Shown: one piece after another, positions 39,905 through 40,705 of the stretch
Layout of the letters: every line of letters begins with the position of its first letter
Position numbering within the stretch: position 1 is the stretch's first letter
Assembly (NCBI GenBank): GCA_003427395.1
Contig: BFEA01000606.1
Location: 411,200 to 451,904, forward strand
Source of the DNA: Chara braunii
Lineage: Eukaryota; Streptophyta; Charophyceae; Charales; Characeae
Length of the DNA stretch: 40,705 nucleotides
Direction: 5' to 3'
The notes under the pieces: generated by a model
Seen by the model: the letters and a program-made list of their open reading frames with translations, nothing else
What the model was told of the DNA's origin: nothing
The model's database searches: none
Made by a program: the position numbers and the translations under genes

Positions 39905-40009
39905 TTAATTACCATTTACCCTCCCGGATGGATCAGCTTTCGCCTTAATCCAAGGGTGCTCGAGCACCTTCTCCAGAACAAGCCTCTTCTTTGGATCCTT
40001 AACCAGGAG
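39905..40009 (-). CDS. Last exon of a protein kinase, probably Aurora type
   Basis: Minus strand, 34 codons plus TAA at 39907-39905. The reading [20 protein letters not shown] is kinase subdomain XI, with the invariant Arg that closes the C-lobe and the HPWI motif. It is followed by [10 protein letters not shown] and a stop. HPWI..nADPSG close to the C-terminus is characteristic of Aurora kinases, Ser/Thr kinases of mitotic spindle and chromosome control. CDPK or SnRK kinases share HPWI but continue much further. The exon begins directly after TGCAG (40014-40010), a good acceptor with a pyrimidine-rich tract (TCTCTGTCGTCTCTG) and a TTAAC branch-like site. It is in phase 0. The remaining exons are outside the window. 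Confidence 0.7.
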   Translation of the reverse strand, partial: LLVKDPKKRLVLEKVLEHPWIKAKADPSGRVNGN

Positions 40010-40705
40010 CTGCACAGAGACGACAGAGAGCCCACAAGACAAACGAATCAGAGACTAAGTTAACCTTCGTCAATGCAGAACAAGCACCATACATCCTCGG
40101 GAGAATGAGGTAAATTAAATGTCGATGGGGGGTGGCAGGATATCAAAATTTTCAACACCAACATAGAAGAGTTTTCCAGCAAGACGAATTACTGGAGCCT
40201 CCATCTGTCGAGAGCTTCTCTACCGGGAGGGCACATTTCACAGGAGCACAACACGCGAAGCCCGAAAAGAGCAACCGAGGGAGAAAAAGAGGGTCCTGCG
40301 AAACCTCTTTTCTACCTACCAGATTCAAACACCACCGACTACACCCCTTCTCCACCCACTCCTAACGAGCAGAGCTGGTTGCTGCCTTTGAGCAGCTGTG
40401 GCTTGATCCGGATAGAAAGCTGCCTTATTCCACCGAATACAGCGGACGGTCATTGTAGCTGTATTTAGACTAAAAGATGAACGTGCGTTTGTATTCGGGG
40501 GAAGAACTGAAATCCACATCGCCTGCACTGGAAACCCTGCTGGCAAGAAGAAGCCCCCACTGGCAATGGCGCTCTCCACCGACCTTCCACCGACCACTCC
40601 CAGGACAGCCCCTTACGAAGTCCCGCCTAGACGGCCCGGTCCCTTGCATCCCACCACATTGCACCACGACAACGGCTCCCTCCACCTCAGGCAGACCATC
40701 CCCCC
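40010..40705 (-). other. Intron of the kinase gene, running off the window
   Basis: No kinase motif (catalytic loop, DFG or APE) appears in any minus frame here, so the preceding exon lies beyond 40705 or is too short to see. Open frames at 40132-40365 (plus), 40325-40597 (minus) and 40470-40685 (minus) have no recognisable content. An intron of more than 690 bp would fit a large, repeat-rich genome. Confidence 0.5.

Overview
The window is a repeat-dominated piece of a large eukaryotic genome, most plausibly from the green-plant lineage. I infer this from L1-type LINE remnants, a Ty3-type reverse-transcriptase fragment, a Penelope-type reverse transcriptase, long homopolymer and dinucleotide tracts, a 200-N assembly gap and one intron-containing kinase exon. 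A charophyte or other early streptophyte is possible, but that guess rests on style and not on a diagnostic gene. There are no bacterial operons, CRISPR arrays or convincing intact long genes.

Layout. 0-6.5 kb: an acidic open frame cut by the window edge, AT- and pyrimidine-rich spacer, a broken Ty3-type RT on the minus strand (3.35-3.64 kb), an LTR-like segment (4.5-4.9 kb) and an unassigned minus-strand frame (5.3-5.7 kb). 6.5-8.9 kb: a 54-bp minisatellite, a chain of unrelated short perfect hairpins, a 39-bp hairpin tandem and a GGCTGGTTGCA minisatellite bounded by poly-T and poly-A. 9-13.9 kb: non-coding, with inverted hairpin copies and diverged repeats that carry stem-loops. 13.97-16.05 kb: a tRNA-like cloverleaf, then ten dispersed stem-loops with a constant core and covarying arms, then five 122-bp repeats. 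17.4-18.7 kb: the inverted partner of the LTR-like segment, a tandem palindrome array and a broken coding fragment. 20.6-24.6 kb: more palindromic repeats, a (TA)n tract, palindromes with microsatellite arms and the gap.

25.4-37.9 kb is a retroelement graveyard. LINE A (plus strand, 25.4-31.86 kb) has ORF1, endonuclease, RT and C-terminal remnants, with a fold-back element inserted between its ORFs. A Penelope-like element (plus) is split by a 5'-truncated LINE B (minus, 32.37-34.70 kb). LINE C-terminal scraps lie at 36.55 and 37.2 kb, and a SINE-like repeat with a poly-A tail lies between them.

The right end carries the only host gene I can support: the last exon of a minus-strand protein kinase, probably Aurora type (39.905-40.009 kb), with an intron running off the window.

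The signal least explained by known families is the 14.0-16.05 kb region, especially the ten stem-loops whose arms change in a compensatory way while the loop stays constant. It could be a structured non-coding RNA or an unclassified repeat system. This reading is inference and has not been computed.
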